This document shows, one piece after another, positions 32,373-39,853 of a stretch of 64,000 nucleotides of DNA (within the stretch, counting starts at the first letter, position 1; each line of letters starts with the position of its first letter). The stretch is taken from positions 1-64,000 of the forward strand of contig CAZVLM010000002.1 of the NCBI GenBank assembly GCA_964628065.1. The letters are read 5' to 3'. A program made the translations under genes and the position numbers. This stretch comes from CAIXMG01 sp964628065 (GTDB lineage Bacteria > Patescibacteriota > Minisyncoccia > Phycocordibacterales > UBA1006). A model generated the notes under the pieces. That model was not told where the DNA came from. It did not search any database and worked only from the letters and a program-made list of their open reading frames with translations.

Positions 32373-33526
32373 AGATTCTTGAAAATCTGCGATGTAAACT
32401 TTCGATTGTGATTGTTTCGGTATTCCTCTTTCTTGAAAGCCAGGTCGATCATCTTTGACGCCAGTTTGTCGAAGGAAAGGCTGGTCTTTTCCCACAAATA
32501 GAACGCAAGGCTGCCGGGGATTGTATTTACTTCAACGAGTACGTACTCCTCGGTTTTCTTGTTTACCAAGAAGTCGACGCGAACGACGCCTGAGCAATTC
32601 AACAGTCGGAATGCTTTCTCACCATCACGCTTTAGATTAGCAAGGAGAGCGGGTGATACTTCCGCTGGGATTTTCCGATTCGTCGAAGCCATTCCTTTCG
32701 ATCCAGTCACTGCCTTCTTTGACTTTGAGCCTTTCAAGTACTTGTTTTCAAAATCAAGGAATTCGTTGTCCGAATAAACTTCCTCGGCTGCTGATATTTC
32801 AACCTGATCATTCCAAAGTCCGAGAAACGAAATATTAATTTCAGAATCTTTTTCAAATTCTTGCTCAATGAGTACTTTTGAATCGAAAGCAAAGCCAACT
32901 TCCAACCCTCGGATAAGTTCCTCTCGGTTCTGTGCCCGATTTACGCCAATGCTCGATCCTCCATTTGAAGGCTTAATAAATAATGGGTAGGAAATTGATT
33001 GTTCGATAGTGCGGATAGTCTCGTTCTGGTTGTTAGTAAAATCTTTCTCATAGACAACTTGGTATTTCGCCAAAGGAATACCTGATTGCTCTAGTATATT
33101 TTTCATCGAAACCTTATCCATACAGAGACTCGCACCCAAAACATCTGATGAGGTATAAGGTAGTCCAAGCGTTTCGCAGTATCCCTGAAATGTTCCGCCT
33201 TCGCCATAAGCGCCATGGAATGCGAGGAGTGCACAGTCGATTGGGGTTGTCTTTTGTCCGAAAAATGATTTTGAAACCATAACAACTCCATGTTCTTTTT
33301 GAAATGACACGGGAGTACATGAAGTTAATAGATTTTCGGTGTTTTTATATTGTGTAGTGTCAGTTAATTTTTCGCCAGTATAAAATTTCCCGTCTTGGTT
33401 TACAAATACTGCAATAGGATTAAATTTAGCAGTGTCCACTGCGTGAAATGCCTGAACTCCTGTAAGGATAGATATTTCATGTTCAGGAGATGTTCCGCCA
33501 AAAAATATAGCAATTGTCTTTTTCAT
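32369..33526 (-). CDS. ddl: D-alanine--D-alanine ligase
   Basis: This ATP-grasp ligase makes D-Ala-D-Ala for peptidoglycan. The 385-residue protein has AIFFGGTSPEHEISILTG at the N-terminus, PLFIKPSNGGSSIGVNRAQN, a metal/ATP region GVVRVDFLVN and VEVNTIPG, and a usual Ddl order. The tail after about residue 355 is short and basic. It converges on the MurF-like gene with a 4-bp overlap, which groups the two steps D-Ala-D-Ala synthesis and ligation in one place. TAGACT ends 6 nt before ATG 33526. Confidence 0.93.
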   Translation of the reverse strand: MKKTIAIFFGGTSPEHEISILTGVQAFHAVDTAKFNPIAVFVNQDGKFYTGEKLTDTTQYKNTENLLTSCTPVSFQKEHGVVMVSKSFFGQKTTPIDCALLAFHGAYGEGGTFQGYCETLGLPYTSSDVLGASLCMDKVSMKNILEQSGIPLAKYQVVYEKDFTNNQNETIRTIEQSISYPLFIKPSNGGSSIGVNRAQNREELIRGLEVGFAFDSKVLIEQEFEKDSEINISFLGLWNDQVEISAAEEVYSDNEFLDFENKYLKGSKSKKAVTGSKGMASTNRKIPAEVSPALLANLKRDGEKAFRLLNCSGVVRVDFLVNKKTEEYVLVEVNTIPGSLAFYLWEKTSLSFDKLASKMIDLAFKKEEYRNNHNRKFTSQIFKNL

Positions 33527-33548
33527 GCTGCTAGTCTACCATTTTAAC

Positions 33549-33623
33549 TGGTGATCTCGCCAGGAATCGAACCTGGATCGCAAGAACCGCAATCTTGCAT
33601 TCTATCCGTTGAACTACGAGACC
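33549..33623 (-). tRNA. tRNA-Arg(GCG)
   Basis: Acceptor GGTCTCG/CGAGATC, D-arm TAGTTCAACGGATAGAAT, anticodon stem CAAGA/TCTTG with loop TTGCGGT (anticodon GCG), T-arm CCAGG-TTCGATT-CCTGG, discriminator A, and an encoded CCA. The GCG anticodon for CGC/CGT codons is unusual in bacteria, which normally use ACG edited to ICG. Confidence 0.93.
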
Positions 33624-33679
33624 TTATTTGGGACGTTTTGCATACTACTATAAAAAACACCCCTTTTCAAGGCAAGTAA

Positions 33680-33730
33680 AAACCTCTCCTTGCAGGAGAG
33701 GTCGGACGGCGAAGTCGCCGGGTGAGGTCT
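33680..33730. repeat. REP-like palindromic element
   Basis: ACCTCTCCT-TGC-AGGAGAGGT (33682-33702) and CGGCGA-AG-TCGCCG (33707-33720), then GGGTGAGG. It abuts the stop codon of the minus-strand gene at 33731. Confidence 0.8.
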
Positions 33731-34207
33731 CTACACTCCAATCGCTTCCGCAAGAATATCAATAATTGACTGCTTAGTTTCTTTTTCTTCGATATATCTA
33801 AGGAGATAGGCTCGAAGCTCGTTTGGCGAAGTTGTTTCCGAAAGGGTAATGATTCGCTGGGGCATAACGGGTCGGCCGGTGACAATCATAAGGCGATTGT
33901 GGCCATGGTGATCCTGGTACATCCAAAATGATTTAAGGGTTTCATAAGTATACAAATCCTTGTTCATCTTAATCCCTCGTTCACTTAATTCAACGTGCAC
34001 CGGATGAGGTCTATCGTTTGCATAAAAACCAAGAAGGAGACCCCCAAGAATGAGGAGTACCGCAAGCAAATAGTTGTGCGCGATAATCGCAAGAACGCAT
34101 CCTGTCACAATTGCAATACCAAGTGCCCAGTACCAGTCTGTTGATTTTTCCTTATGGGCAAATTCAACCGCATCCCACTCATATTTTTTTGTCTGCTCAT
34201 GAATCAT
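33731..34207 (-). CDS. two-TM hypothetical membrane protein
   Basis: The 158-residue protein has a short N-terminal amphipathic part (MIHEQTKKYEWDAVEFAHKE), a hydrophobic hairpin (about 25-65: WYWALGIAIVTGCVLAIIAH and YLLAVLLILGGLLLGFYAN), then a cytoplasmic-looking beta domain (VHVELSERGIKMNKDLYTYE, FWMYQDHHGHNRLMIVTGRP). The beta part resembles PH-like membrane-proximal domains. Function unknown. TATACT ends 6 nt before ATG 34207. Confidence 0.75.
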   Translation of the reverse strand: MIHEQTKKYEWDAVEFAHKEKSTDWYWALGIAIVTGCVLAIIAHNYLLAVLLILGGLLLGFYANDRPHPVHVELSERGIKMNKDLYTYETLKSFWMYQDHHGHNRLMIVTGRPVMPQRIITLSETTSPNELRAYLLRYIEEKETKQSIIDILAEAIGV

Positions 34208-34220
34208 ATTAATAGTATAC

Positions 34221-34253
34221 AAAATAAAGACCCGCAATGCGAGTCTTTATTTT
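34221..34253. terminator. bidirectional terminator-type palindrome
   Basis: AAAATAAAGAC...GTCTTTATTTT. It ends the ECF sigma operon on the minus strand. Confidence 0.75.
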
Positions 34254-34269
34254 CATATTTAAAAAATGA

Positions 34270-34716
34270 TTACTTTTCAGCAGATTGCACCCGAATAAGG
34301 TTTGCAAGAATAGTTCCTTCTGGGTCTGGAGTGCCGATAACTACAATAAAGTTACCAACTTGAAGATCTTCAGGTAAAAGTTCTTTTTGGTCTGATCGAA
34401 TAAGAGTATCAGGTCTTACAAAAATTGTTTTCTCCGTTCGGTCCTGATCAGCGACAATGATTCGGGGGAGCGAGATACCAATAATAGGTCCAGCGGTTCC
34501 GTGCGCTGCAGGAAGTTGTCGGTTCAGAGGAAGTCTTTGTGCTTGCTCGTGCATGAACGCGCTTTTTCTCGTTCCTACAAGCATGCCTGCCTGAAAAATA
34601 ATAATAGAAACAAGAAGCATGCCGATGCCGTACATCGCCATGCTTGCCTTGTTTGATTCAGCAGCTCCGCGAAGGAATGATTGAAGTTGTTCGTGCCAGT
34701 TTTTTTTGTGATCCAT
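34270..34716 (-). CDS. single-TM protein with extracytoplasmic beta domain
   Basis: The 148-residue protein has one membrane helix (about 28-50, AMYGIGMLLVSIIIFQAGML) and an external domain RIIVADQDRTEKTIFVRPDT...LQVGNFIVVIGTPDPEGTIL, which resembles small DUF5666-type OB-like modules. It is the third gene of the sigma-factor operon after the 131-residue membrane gene. A sensor or target role in an envelope response is inference. Confidence 0.65.
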   Translation of the reverse strand: MDHKKNWHEQLQSFLRGAAESNKASMAMYGIGMLLVSIIIFQAGMLVGTRKSAFMHEQAQRLPLNRQLPAAHGTAGPIIGISLPRIIVADQDRTEKTIFVRPDTLIRSDQKELLPEDLQVGNFIVVIGTPDPEGTILANLIRVQSAEK

Positions 34717-34731
34717 AAGTATAGATTAGGT

Positions 34732-34778
34732 ACTCCCCCTGCGAAGGGGGAGTCGCTCGGCGAAGCCGGCGGAGGGGG
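34732..34778. repeat. REP-like palindromic element
   Basis: ACTCCCCCT-GCGA-AGGGGGAGT (34732-34753) and CGGC-GAA-GCCG. It abuts the stop codon of the gene at 34779. Confidence 0.75.
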
Positions 34779-35174
34779 TTAGATAGTTGATAACTTCTGC
34801 ACAGCTCGTAATGAGTTTCGCGCCGACCAGGCGAGAACGAGCAGGATAAGCAGTACGACAGTAAGACTCATAACCGGAATAGCTTCTACAAGGGTTACTG
34901 CAAACTGCTTCCAATAACTTGTGACCGCTCCAGGATCAGAGAAGCCAATCGATAGATAATGATAGAATCCTGATTGTCCAATTTGGTGCACCAACCCGAT
35001 GGTGGCAGGAACAATTGCAATAACCGATAATGTTGCAATGACGCCGTATCCCCAAAAAGTTATTTGACGAGAACGATTTTCGCGTAAAACAATCACACGC
35101 ACAATATCCGTCGAGAGATTTTCCCGCGGACAGCAATTGATAGAACACAGTGCTTTATTAAGTGGTTTCGCCAT
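34779..35174 (-). CDS. two-TM hypothetical membrane protein, possible anti-sigma partner
   Basis: The 131-residue protein has an N-terminal segment with CSINCCPRENLS, two membrane helices (about 40-62 and 95-117) and an external loop FYHYLSIGFSDPGAVTSYWK. It directly follows the ECF sigma gene, the usual position of an anti-sigma factor. However, it lacks the classical zinc-binding anti-sigma motif, so the role is only suggested. Confidence 0.6.
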   Translation of the reverse strand: MAKPLNKALCSINCCPRENLSTDIVRVIVLRENRSRQITFWGYGVIATLSVIAIVPATIGLVHQIGQSGFYHYLSIGFSDPGAVTSYWKQFAVTLVEAIPVMSLTVVLLILLVLAWSARNSLRAVQKLSTI

Positions 35175-35211
35175 GGGTAATAAGTAGTACGTAAATTAAG
35201 GCTTATTTGGT

Positions 35212-35257
35212 GCACTACTTCGCTCCTCGATGACTCGGAGCTTCGAAGTGCGAGCAC
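35212..35257. repeat. second repeat family, copy A
   Basis: GCACTACTTCGC...GCTTCGAAGTGCG, an imperfect palindrome aligned with copy B at 47774-47820. It abuts the stop codon of the sigma-factor gene. Confidence 0.6.
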
Positions 35258-35809
35258 TTAGGATATTAGAGTGCGAAGTTTTTCCAAGGCTCGCCGGTGG
35301 TGGCTTTTTACGGTATTAAGGGGTTTGTCTAAAATTTTTCCAATTTCATCGAATGTCATGTTTTCCTGGTAATGAAGAATCATAACGGTTCGATAATCAG
35401 GAGACAATTGATCAAGGAATTCTTCTAAGATTTTCGCATCATCAATGGAAGCTACAAGTTCATCGGGCAATATCGCGTCGTCAGAAATAGTTTCTTCGAA
35501 CGACTTGTCATCATCGCCAGTAAGATTAGAAAAGGGGATTGATTTTTTCTTCCGTAAGGAGTCAGTGGCAGTATTTCTCGCAATAGTAAATATCCAAGAG
35601 CGAAACGATTGTTCAGGGTGATACTTTTTTAAGTTTTTCCATACTTTTATAAACGTTTCCTGGGTGATGTCTTCGGCGGTTTGAATGTTGCCCGTTAGTC
35701 GAAATGCAAAGTTATAAATAGGTGTCGTATACTTTTCTACGATCGCCTCAAAAGAGCCTTGTTTACCAAGGATTGATTCGGAAACGAGTTGCGCATCGTT
35801 TTCTTCCAT
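35258..35809 (-). CDS. ECF-type sigma-70 factor
   Basis: The 183-residue protein has region 2 (FEAIVEKYTTPIYNFAFRLT, DITQETFIKVWKNL, SFRSWIFTIARNTATD) and region 4 (LDQLSPDYRTVMILHYQENM, FDEIGKILDKPLNTVKSHHR), linked by an acidic spacer. It lacks regions 1.1 and 3, as in ECF sigmas. It leads an operon with two membrane proteins and is divergent from a secreted protein at 35939, its likely output. The -10-like TATCGT ends 6 nt before its ATG. Confidence 0.92.
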   Translation of the reverse strand: MEENDAQLVSESILGKQGSFEAIVEKYTTPIYNFAFRLTGNIQTAEDITQETFIKVWKNLKKYHPEQSFRSWIFTIARNTATDSLRKKKSIPFSNLTGDDDKSFEETISDDAILPDELVASIDDAKILEEFLDQLSPDYRTVMILHYQENMTFDEIGKILDKPLNTVKSHHRRALEKLRTLIS

Positions 35810-35875
35810 GTTCCAACGATACCATGAACCGACTCTTTTGCACCAGAAAAAGTTTTCAGTGCGTATAAATGAGTA

Positions 35876-35898
35876 GGTGCGAAGTTATGAATCGCACC
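35876..35898. promoter_or_regulatory. inverted repeat between sigma gene and secreted-protein gene
   Basis: GGTGCGA (35876-35882) and TCGCACC (35892-35898), about 40 bp upstream of the secreted-protein start. It is a possible operator. Confidence 0.4.
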
Positions 35899-35938
35899 AG
35901 GTTATTAATTACTAGACTTGCGTCAACTTAACTATTAC

Positions 35939-36385
35939 ATGCGAAAGAAAGTATTTGTCACGGGCGGAATGATTGCGCTTTTCCTGATTTTAAGTTCAAG
36001 TACTGCACTAGCTGCGAATTTACAGTTAAATCCTAATGATATTGCTACTATTAAAAGCGAGCTCGCTTCTGGTAAGCCCATCAAAGATGTTCTCGTAGAA
36101 CACCAAATCACGATGAAGGACATCCGTGAAGCGCTCGGAGCCGTTGCTAACGAAGAAGGTCATCATAAGCTCTCCAACACACAGATCGCAACGATTGCGA
36201 CAAAACTGGGGCTTGATGTGACCCAAATCCAAGCGGAAATCGCCTCTGGAAAATCTCTCCATGAAATTTTAAATAGTCACAGTATTACTCAGGACCAAGT
36301 ACGTGAAGCTCTTGGGCGAAAGCACAATGAGTCACTTAAAAAAGGAAAGACCGCGAGAATTCGACCATTGAAAGATCAGGCGTAA
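35939..36385 (+). CDS. secreted helical protein with two internal repeats
   Basis: The 148-residue protein begins with a signal peptide (MRKKVFVTGGMIALFLILSS, cleavage near ALA-AN). The mature part repeats a helical unit: IATIKSELASGKPIKDVLVE...MKDIREALG and IQAEIASGKSLHEILNSHSI...QVREALG. It ends in a basic tail (RKHNESLKKGKTARIRPLKD). It is divergent from the ECF sigma operon and may be part of its regulon. I do not recognise the family. Confidence 0.75.
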   Translation: MRKKVFVTGGMIALFLILSSSTALAANLQLNPNDIATIKSELASGKPIKDVLVEHQITMKDIREALGAVANEEGHHKLSNTQIATIATKLGLDVTQIQAEIASGKSLHEILNSHSITQDQVREALGRKHNESLKKGKTARIRPLKDQA

Positions 36386-36401
36386 TTACGCAAGATTAAT
36401 G

Positions 36402-36430
36402 AAAACCCCGAAGGAATCCTTCAGGGTTTT
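36402..36430. terminator. bidirectional terminator
   Basis: AAAACCC-GAAGGA/TCCTTC-GGGTTTT between convergent genes. Confidence 0.8.
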
Positions 36431-36433
36431 TGC

Positions 36434-36865
36434 TTACATTCTTATAGAATCAATATCTTTTACTGTAATCCAAGCACAGGCATTTCCGAAACCTTTTTTA
36501 TTAATAGAGAAGGGCTTTATAGATTTCGGATTTTTAAGGAAGACAAGGATGGCGTACTGTTTTGATTGGGTCCAAGTGAGGGCCTTGGCGGGATTTGCGA
36601 AGCAAATCCCGCCGTTTCCTCCATACTTTTTGATAATACCTTTCAGTTCTTTTTGTGAGTAGTGCTCACACTGAAGAACATTTGTAACTTCAGCTGAAGC
36701 CGTTACACTACTTCCTGAATCTTTGAAATAGATTGTATCGCCTATAGAAATAGCGTTCCAAGGCGCGCGTCGCGTCTGGTACCACCTAGATTCAATAGTT
36801 TTCTCACCTGAAAGGATTTTTGGAATAAGTTTCCAAGACTTATTCATAATTGCGACATGGTGCAT
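36434..36865 (-). CDS. ASCH-domain protein
   Basis: The 143-residue protein shows the ASCH/PUA-like start HVAIMNKSWKLIPKILSGEK followed by IESRWYQTRRAPWNAISIGD and TIYFKDSGSSVTASAEV. ASCH domains bind RNA or nucleotides. About residues 84-93 (GGICFANPAK) are encoded by a perfect 12-bp-stem palindrome at 36587-36613 and may be an in-frame repeat insertion. TAAAAT ends 6 nt before the ATG. The region up to 36896 forms divergent promoters. Confidence 0.75.
   Translation of the reverse strand: MHHVAIMNKSWKLIPKILSGEKTIESRWYQTRRAPWNAISIGDTIYFKDSGSSVTASAEVTNVLQCEHYSQKELKGIIKKYGGNGGICFANPAKALTWTQSKQYAILVFLKNPKSIKPFSINKKGFGNACAWITVKDIDSIRM
36587..36613. repeat. perfect palindrome inside ASCH gene
   Basis: GGCGGGATTTGC-GAA-GCAAATCCCGCC, a 12-bp stem with a GAA loop, read in frame as part of GGICFANPAK. 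Confidence 0.75.
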
Positions 36866-36895
36866 AAGCTTATTTTACCATGATATAATCTAAGT

Positions 36896-37234
36896 ATGAT
36901 TTTCAGAATGATTTCAATTTATAGAAAAACCAAAAAGGGCCTCAATGATCCTGTTGGTTTTGCGGGCGAAGAAATTCAGGATGCGTACACGGGAACAGTG
37001 ATAATTCCTGGAATCATCCTGTTGGCAGTAATTATTATTCTTGGGATACTAAGCTTTACTCATTTAATTGCAGCACCTTCGCTTGCAGCGCAAATATTCT
37101 TTTGGATATTTCTTGTTGTAGGAATTATCTATACAGTTATTGCTGTTGTAATAGGAAACCTGATTGCTCGAATTATAAAAATAGGGGAAGATCGCATCAG
37201 GTCAACAATGTCTTCAGATCAAAAATTGGAATAA
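36896..37234 (+). CDS. two-TM hypothetical membrane protein
   Basis: The 112-residue protein has a basic N-terminus (MIFRMISIYRKTKKGLND) and two membrane helices (about 38-58 and 65-93) with a charged C-terminus. No motif was recognised. TATAAT ends 6 nt before the ATG and a strong terminator follows. It is a single-gene unit. Confidence 0.7.
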   Translation: MIFRMISIYRKTKKGLNDPVGFAGEEIQDAYTGTVIIPGIILLAVIIILGILSFTHLIAAPSLAAQIFFWIFLVVGIIYTVIAVVIGNLIARIIKIGEDRIRSTMSSDQKLE

Positions 37235-37239
37235 TTTTA

Positions 37240-37272
37240 AAAATCTCTTTGGCGACCTCCAAAGAGATTTTT
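37240..37272. terminator. bidirectional terminator
   Basis: AAAATCTCTTTGG and CCAAAGAGATTTT pair between convergent genes. Confidence 0.85.
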
Positions 37273-37275
37273 GTT

Positions 37276-38463
37276 TTATTTAATATCTTTATCGTAATCT
37301 ACATCCGATATCTTGTAAGACTTTCTGATATAGAACCAGTTAGTGATGCGATTCGCAAAGTAGCCAATCGCGGCGAGGACGACGAAGTAGCCCAGTCCAA
37401 ACAGTGTGAATTTTGGAATAGAGCTGGTCGTGAAAAGTCCGATAAGCGTTGCGCCAACTCCCATCGATGTTACGACGGTGAGGTTTTTTACCGAGTTCTG
37501 GGTCGCCTGAGACTCGAGTGATCCGAAGAGGTCATTCGCCGAGTTCACATAGTTCTTTGTCATGTTCCAAATTTGCTTGAGATAATCCAGCGTGTCGCCC
37601 ATTGCTTCGTAGCGGTATTCGAGAAGGGAAATGAATCCCTTGAGACTCTCGTCACTTTTCACAATTCTTTCGCGAGTACGCAAATATGCACCCATTTGGT
37701 TGATGCGAGCCTCGATAAGGTTGATCGTCTTCGCATAACCCTGAATCTTATGACGGAATCCTCCGACATCGCCACCCTTAATTGCGCCTTGCTCTTTGAC
37801 TTTTGCAATGTTTTCCCAAATAGTTCGATGAAGGTTAAGGTACTGGTGAAGCTGAGCTTTGAATTCGCGAAGAAAGATTTGTTCCTCAATAAAGTGTTTC
37901 GAATGCTTTTCGCCGTCCTCTCCTTTAAGGTGAATGATATACAGCTTGTCGCCTCGGAAAAGGTCAAAGTGTTCTCCTGATGATTCAAAGTAGGTTTTTT
38001 CTTTGAACTGTTCCATGAGAGCTGCTATTTCAGAACGTTCAGCATTTTCTACGACGACGAAATAAGGATAGATGGTTTTAATATTTGCAATTTCTTTTGG
38101 AACTGGTGCGCCAAGACTAAAAATGTAGCCGAGAGCTGGAGAGAGTTGGTTGTCATAATAAGTCGTAAGTGATCGTACATCAGTCGCAAGATCTCCTTCT
38201 AGGGTGAATTCCCGATTGAGTACAATCAATCCATCTTCGGTAATTCTAACAAATACACCGCTTTTGGATTTGTAATCCACACGTTCGAATCCTCGTAGTG
38301 TAAGATGCAACGACTCAATATCTAGTTTTTTCTGCAAACTCTTGAGTTTTGCCGGATCAAGCGCAAGCCCTGATTTTGCATCCCGTAAAAAATCATAGAT
38401 CTCAGAAAGATGAAGCGTGGTTCTCTGGAACCATCCGCCGACATAGACTGTTTTGATGTTCAT
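37276..38463 (-). CDS. RMD1/CorA-like membrane protein (tentative)
   Basis: This 395-residue protein has an N-terminal soluble alpha/beta part, a long helical region (about 190-320, HQYLNLHRTIWENIAKVKEQ to MGDTLDYLKQIWNMTKNYVN) and two C-terminal membrane helices (about 330-375). This architecture resembles CorA-type metal transporters or RMD1/DUF155 proteins, but I do not see the CorA GMN motif. ATG 38463 is supported by TATAAT ending 6 nt upstream. Transport function is only suggested. Confidence 0.6.
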   Translation of the reverse strand: MNIKTVYVGGWFQRTTLHLSEIYDFLRDAKSGLALDPAKLKSLQKKLDIESLHLTLRGFERVDYKSKSGVFVRITEDGLIVLNREFTLEGDLATDVRSLTTYYDNQLSPALGYIFSLGAPVPKEIANIKTIYPYFVVVENAERSEIAALMEQFKEKTYFESSGEHFDLFRGDKLYIIHLKGEDGEKHSKHFIEEQIFLREFKAQLHQYLNLHRTIWENIAKVKEQGAIKGGDVGGFRHKIQGYAKTINLIEARINQMGAYLRTRERIVKSDESLKGFISLLEYRYEAMGDTLDYLKQIWNMTKNYVNSANDLFGSLESQATQNSVKNLTVVTSMGVGATLIGLFTTSSIPKFTLFGLGYFVVLAAIGYFANRITNWFYIRKSYKISDVDYDKDIK

Positions 38464-38509
38464 GGAATTATTATAACTCAAAATGTCTAAAATGTTATAC
38501 TTACGATCT

Positions 38510-38920
38510 ATGAACCCAATCACCATACAAACCCTTATCAAAGCTGATATCCAAAAAGTCTGGGACTACTGGAACGAGCCTGCTCATATTACGCAGTGGT
38601 GCCACGCCTCAGATGATTGGGAATGTCCAAAATCAACAAATGATCTGAAAGTTGGTGGAAGTTTTGTTTCTACTATGGCAGCCAAAGATGGTTCGTTCTC
38701 ATTTGATTTTGGTGGAACGTATACGGAGATTGTTCCTCTTGAAAAAATTGCCTATGTTATGGAAGACGGAAGAAAAGTAGGGGTTTTGTTTAAGCATGAA
38801 GGAGACAGTGTCCGCGTCGTTGAAACATTTGATCCAGAAACGCAGAATCCTAAAGAAATGCAACGAGCAGGGTGGCAGTCTATTTTGGATAATTTTAAGG
38901 AGTATGTGGAAAATAATTAA
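38510..38920 (+). CDS. SRPBCC/AHSA1-family protein
   Basis: The 136-residue protein has the START-like fold pattern of AHSA1: ITIQTLIKADIQKVWDYWNE, HITQWCHASDDWECP, LKVGGSFVSTM, SFDFGGTYTEIVPLEKIAYV and ending GWQSILDNFKEYVE. Members bind hydrophobic ligands or activate Hsp90 in eukaryotes; the bacterial roles vary. TATACT ends 8 nt before ATG 38510. It is divergent from the membrane gene at 37276. Confidence 0.85.
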   Translation: MNPITIQTLIKADIQKVWDYWNEPAHITQWCHASDDWECPKSTNDLKVGGSFVSTMAAKDGSFSFDFGGTYTEIVPLEKIAYVMEDGRKVGVLFKHEGDSVRVVETFDPETQNPKEMQRAGWQSILDNFKEYVENN

Positions 38921-38949
38921 GTAAAAAACCACCAATGGTGGTTTTTTAC
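38921..38949. terminator. bidirectional terminator
   Basis: GTAAAAAACCACC-AAT-GGTGGTTTTTTAC, a perfect 13-bp stem between convergent genes. Confidence 0.9.
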
Positions 38950-38962
38950 TTAGAGCAAATAA

Positions 38963-39472
38963 TTATAAGCCTAATATTTTCAGTACGAAGGGCGCTACAG
39001 GGTCAGCACTTGTTCCATATACCATAACGCCTCCAAGGAGTCCGGTAAGGGAAATCATAATGAGTCCGAGAACGGCCAACGTTGTTGAAAGTATTGGATG
39101 GGTGAGAAGTTCTCCCACGAAAGAAAACATTTTGAGAATTTTTTGAGAGGTTACTTTTGTTGCAATCCATGGATTAATAAAAGTAATAAGTTCTCCTGCA
39201 AGGAGTAGTCCGTACAACCATGTTGCGGTTGCCGCAAACAATGAATGTGTTTCAACAAGGTCATGATTAGGTCGAGCAATTTCCTCTGCAATGTCTCCAG
39301 TAAGGAGAGCTGCACCGGCGCCGAGCATTCCAAATACAAGCAGTGCTCGTTCAATGTGTTTCCACGAAACGTTAGGGAGCCATTTTTTAAATGGAAGTAT
39401 TTTTATGACCGAATACACCAAAAGGAGCGCGATAGGAAAATGAACGAGAAGGGGATGAAGGTTATATTGCAT
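38963..39472 (-). CDS. DUF2231-like membrane protein
   Basis: The 169-residue protein has four membrane helices and starts NLHPLLVHFPIALLLVYSVI, the HPxxVHFPI signature of DUF2231. Conserved His residues near helix ends (LHPLL, VHF, ETHSLF, THPIL) could ligate haem, as proposed for this family. It begins 2 bp after the cytochrome b5-like gene on the same strand, so the two are translationally coupled. That pairing suggests a small membrane electron-transfer unit; the function is inferred. Confidence 0.8.
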   Translation of the reverse strand: MQYNLHPLLVHFPIALLLVYSVIKILPFKKWLPNVSWKHIERALLVFGMLGAGAALLTGDIAEEIARPNHDLVETHSLFAATATWLYGLLLAGELITFINPWIATKVTSQKILKMFSFVGELLTHPILSTTLAVLGLIMISLTGLLGGVMVYGTSADPVAPFVLKILGL

Positions 39473-39474
39473 AG

Positions 39475-39840
39475 TTATTTAAGTTCTCCAATGATGAATC
39501 CTGCGAGTTCTCGTTCTGGTCGAGGCTGCCCGCCGTGTTGCCCGTTAAATGTTGCTGATCCGTCAGTTCCACAAAGTCCTTTGATTGCCTGCTGGCCTCC
39601 AGGATGCTGACCAATCCATGAGGTTAAGTCATATACTTTTCCGTTAACAATGCTCCAGCAACTTTGACTGCTTGCATGGGTTGCAACTTCGGCTTTTGTG
39701 TAATAGTTAGTAGTGCTAGTAGGAGATTCTGTAACCGGAGTAGTAGCGGGAGAAGAAGTATGTGGCATGAAAATGATCCAGGCTACGATGGCTACAACAA
39801 CAATACTGAGGGTGATTGCGACTTTTTTCATATAGGACAA
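39475..39840 (-). CDS. membrane-anchored cytochrome b5-like haem-binding domain
   Basis: The 121-residue protein has an N-terminal membrane anchor (about 5-25) and a Thr/Ser/Pro linker. The cytochrome b5 fold follows: YYTKAEVATHASSQSCWSIV, GKVYDLTSWIGQHPGGQQAI and ATFNGQHGGQ, where the His of HPGG and the later His are the expected axial haem ligands. It is coupled to the DUF2231 membrane gene. TATACT ends 8 nt before the ATG. CPR bacteria usually lack haem synthesis, so haem would have to be acquired. Confidence 0.85.
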   Translation of the reverse strand: MSYMKKVAITLSIVVVAIVAWIIFMPHTSSPATTPVTESPTSTTNYYTKAEVATHASSQSCWSIVNGKVYDLTSWIGQHPGGQQAIKGLCGTDGSATFNGQHGGQPRPERELAGFIIGELK

Positions 39841-39853
39841 GTATACCTAATTT

